NCBI GenBank assembly: GCA_910592205.1
Contig: CAJVPJ010000532.1
Coordinates: forward strand, 1 to 22,463
Length of the DNA: 22,463 nucleotides
Reading direction: 5' to 3'
Source of the DNA: Paraglomus occultum
Lineage: Eukaryota; Glomeromycota; Glomeromycetes; Paraglomerales; Paraglomeraceae
The translations under genes and the position numbers were made by a program. Under the pieces are notes generated by a model, which did not search any database, was not told where the DNA came from, and saw nothing but the letters and a program-made list of their open reading frames with translations. Shown here in pieces: positions 21,156 to 22,463 of this stretch. Numbering within the stretch: position 1 is the first letter of the stretch; every line of letters begins with the position of its first letter.

Positions 21156-22012
21156 TAAGAGAACAACTATTATGACAAAAAATTGGGTTGGCGTTACACC
21201 GTTTCTGTTCAAACAATTCATTAGCTTAACGAAGCAAATAGGATGCCGACGTTTACGGGACAAGCGGCACATCCGATACGTCGTGAAAATAGGTTCCTCG
21301 TCTGATGTGTTAGTGTGTCAATCTCGAATGACAAGAATCGTAATTACAGGGGAGGGGCCAAATGTATTGCAGACTTTATTTTTAAAAACTTTAATTACAA
21401 GCATTCTAAAAAAAATTGCTCCATATGTGTTTACGAAGACTATCTATGCAGTAATTATCCAAATTACTGAATCAATCAAACACATTATACCAAGAAAATA
21501 TCTGTTCCATTTTTCTACGCTGGTTTGGGTTGGCCCTATATAGGACTGGGCAGATGGGATTTTCTAAGAGTTGAATTGCCTTGACTCTGTCTTTGTACAA
21601 CAATCTGATTCAAATAATCGCTAGTGCGTATATGCATTATTCACATTACGGCTAATGAAAGGTTGCAGTAAACGTAATCCTCTTTTATATTTATCTTCTC
21701 CTTAACTTCGCGACTACTCTACAGCGCTACTCTCATCTTCACTGCAATCGTAGTGGTAGTCAATTCATTTATATGTTACTATATTATGCTTTGTTCATAC
21801 TGTACTTTATTATTCTACTGTTCATTATGAATCATTATTAGCAACTAATAATTTTTACTTACTTGACTTGAGTTTAGTTAAACCATAGCCACAAATACGT
21901 TTACCACTATTACTATACCTTATCTGATCCAAAGCACACGTAACTACCTGTCAACTTTTATCTTACAAATACCGTAGTAAGAGAAGGTGAAATTTATTCA
22001 TAATATTCTATG

Positions 22013-22065
22013 TACATAGTGAGCCCTGCCCCCACCGTGTCCGACTTATCGAGTTTCACTATGTA
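22013..22065. repeat. Short inverted-repeat element, possible minimal pogo/Tc1-type remnant
   Basis: Perfect 10-bp arms TACATAGTGA (22013-22022) and TCACTATGTA (22056-22065) enclose 33 bp. The outermost bases are TA on each side, so it could be read as a 49-bp element with CATAGTGA ends and a TA duplication. Read inward from the right, ATAGTGAAACTCGATAAGTC resembles a pogo-like terminal repeat. It lies about 125 bp before the ATG at 22190. Confidence 0.45.
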
Positions 22066-22189
22066 GTAATGACGAATGTCAATTTAAATTACCCTCTATA
22101 AGACAAAGTTTTAAATGATGTGTAATGTAACACACATGTTGAGAATTAAATATTACTAATTACAGCATTTGCTAATTCAAACTATTATT

Positions 22190-22463
22190 ATGTCGTTAGT
22201 ATCAGAGACTGTTAATAACCCTGCCATTGACAACTTGATCCAATCCAGTTATGTGGATGAATACAATAAACTTGAATGGATTCCTTACGAGAAAGTCACC
22301 GACGTAAAGCCGACTCAAATTGACAACGTTTACTACGCTACTCTTCGCAAACTTTATCCTTATGATATAACGCTAGTATTACTTGGAAGTAGCGAAGAAT
22401 GCACAGCAACACTTGTGAGTGAGTTTGCTAGAATATACTCACTTCCAACACACAAGTACAATA
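22190..22463 (+). CDS. Kinase-family protein with degenerate N-lobe (5' part, cut by window edge)
   Basis: An open frame starts at the ATG at 22190 (MSLVSETVNNPAIDNLIQS) and runs to the window end, 91 codons. It contains LEWIPYEKVTDVK, LVLLGSSEECTATLVSEF and ARIYSLPTHKYN, closely matching the gene at 1-458 and, less closely, the N-terminus of the 6479 kinase. The shared MSLV start and the sequence preceding it (ATTCAAAC before the ATG in both) support this start and suggest that the two edge genes are each other's closest relatives here. The cysteine cluster and any kinase domain would lie beyond the window. Inference: signalling protein of the same expanded family. Confidence 0.8.
   Translation, partial: MSLVSETVNNPAIDNLIQSSYVDEYNKLEWIPYEKVTDVKPTQIDNVYYATLRKLYPYDITLVLLGSSEECTATLVSEFARIYSLPTHKYN

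Larger units (their letters stand above)
20997..22189. other. Intergenic region between RPS2 and the right-edge kinase-family gene
   Basis: Contains the RPS2 3' UTR, then about 1 kb of AT-rich DNA. The frame at 21172-21543 (123 codons) starts just after the RPS2 poly(A) signal and resembles no family. CCTATATAGG at 21535-21544 is a perfect palindrome. A small palindromic element is at 22013-22065. No other feature was recognised. Confidence 0.55.

Noticed and set aside
21183-21533. TTGGGTTGGC present twice, about 340 bp apart, as possible element ends
   Set aside because: The copies are direct, not inverted, only about 10 bp long, and no target duplication was found.
21172-21543. 123-codon frame downstream of RPS2
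   Set aside because: Longest intergenic frame, but no recognisable family; it begins just past the RPS2 poly(A) signal, and its hydrophobic, Ile/Thr-rich content fits translated AT-rich DNA.
1-22463. tRNA or rRNA genes, CRISPR arrays
   Set aside because: No B-box-like GGTTCGANNCC in a foldable context, no rRNA-like sequence and no regularly spaced identical repeats were seen.

Overview
This is a nuclear window from a eukaryote, almost certainly a fungus. It has spliced genes with short GT-AG introns (most 70-240 bp), AATAAA-type 3' ends and AT-rich intergenic DNA. Three paralogous genes encode kinase-like proteins that open with an 'LEWIPY' motif and carry a zinc-ribbon-like cysteine cluster followed by 'WTS/TxN..xDxFI'. 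From memory, this architecture is typical of the expanded kinase families of arbuscular mycorrhizal fungi (Glomeromycotina), so that group is my best guess; the genus cannot be resolved. All exon models come from reading frames, splice signals and remembered family patterns. No search was run.

Layout: (1) 1-458, minus: 5' part of kinase-family gene A, running off the left edge. (2) 939-2412, plus: mitochondrial threonyl-tRNA synthetase (MST1 type), 2 exons. (3) 2554-4021, minus: class V aminotransferase of the isopenicillin-N-epimerase-like group, 4 exons, with an apparent 1-base deletion near its 3' end. (4) 4211-4686, plus: small acidic coiled-coil protein resembling proteasome chaperone Tma17/Adc17, divergent from gene 3. 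(5) 4687-6478: no convincing gene. (6) 6479-8930, plus: complete kinase gene, 4 exons, 740 aa, in which three decayed kinase N-lobe-like repeats precede an apparently intact kinase domain. (7) 8931-12563: gene-poor DNA with a possible anhydro-N-acetylmuramic acid kinase relic, degenerate direct repeats, a 163-bp MITE with TA duplication and a probable Tc1/IS630-like transposase relic. (8) 12564-17458, plus: NMA111-type nuclear serine protease, 15 exons including a 12-nt microexon. (9) 17459-19408: no convincing gene. (10) 19470-20996, plus: ribosomal protein uS5 (RPS2), 4 coding exons and a probable 5' UTR intron. (11) 20997-22189: intergenic, with a small TA-flanked palindromic element near its end. 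(12) 22190-22463, plus: 5' part of a third kinase-family gene, running off the right edge.

The four conserved genes (mitochondrial translation, nuclear proteolysis, cytosolic ribosome, PLP enzyme) show no common pathway and look like ordinary eukaryotic neighbours. The lineage-specific content is the kinase-like family scattered among them in both orientations, plus transposon debris. The strongest unusual signal is in the 6479-8930 gene. Its three introns are all phase 0 and fall at the equivalent point of three successive N-lobe-like repeats, which argues that the protein grew by duplicating an exon-intron segment.
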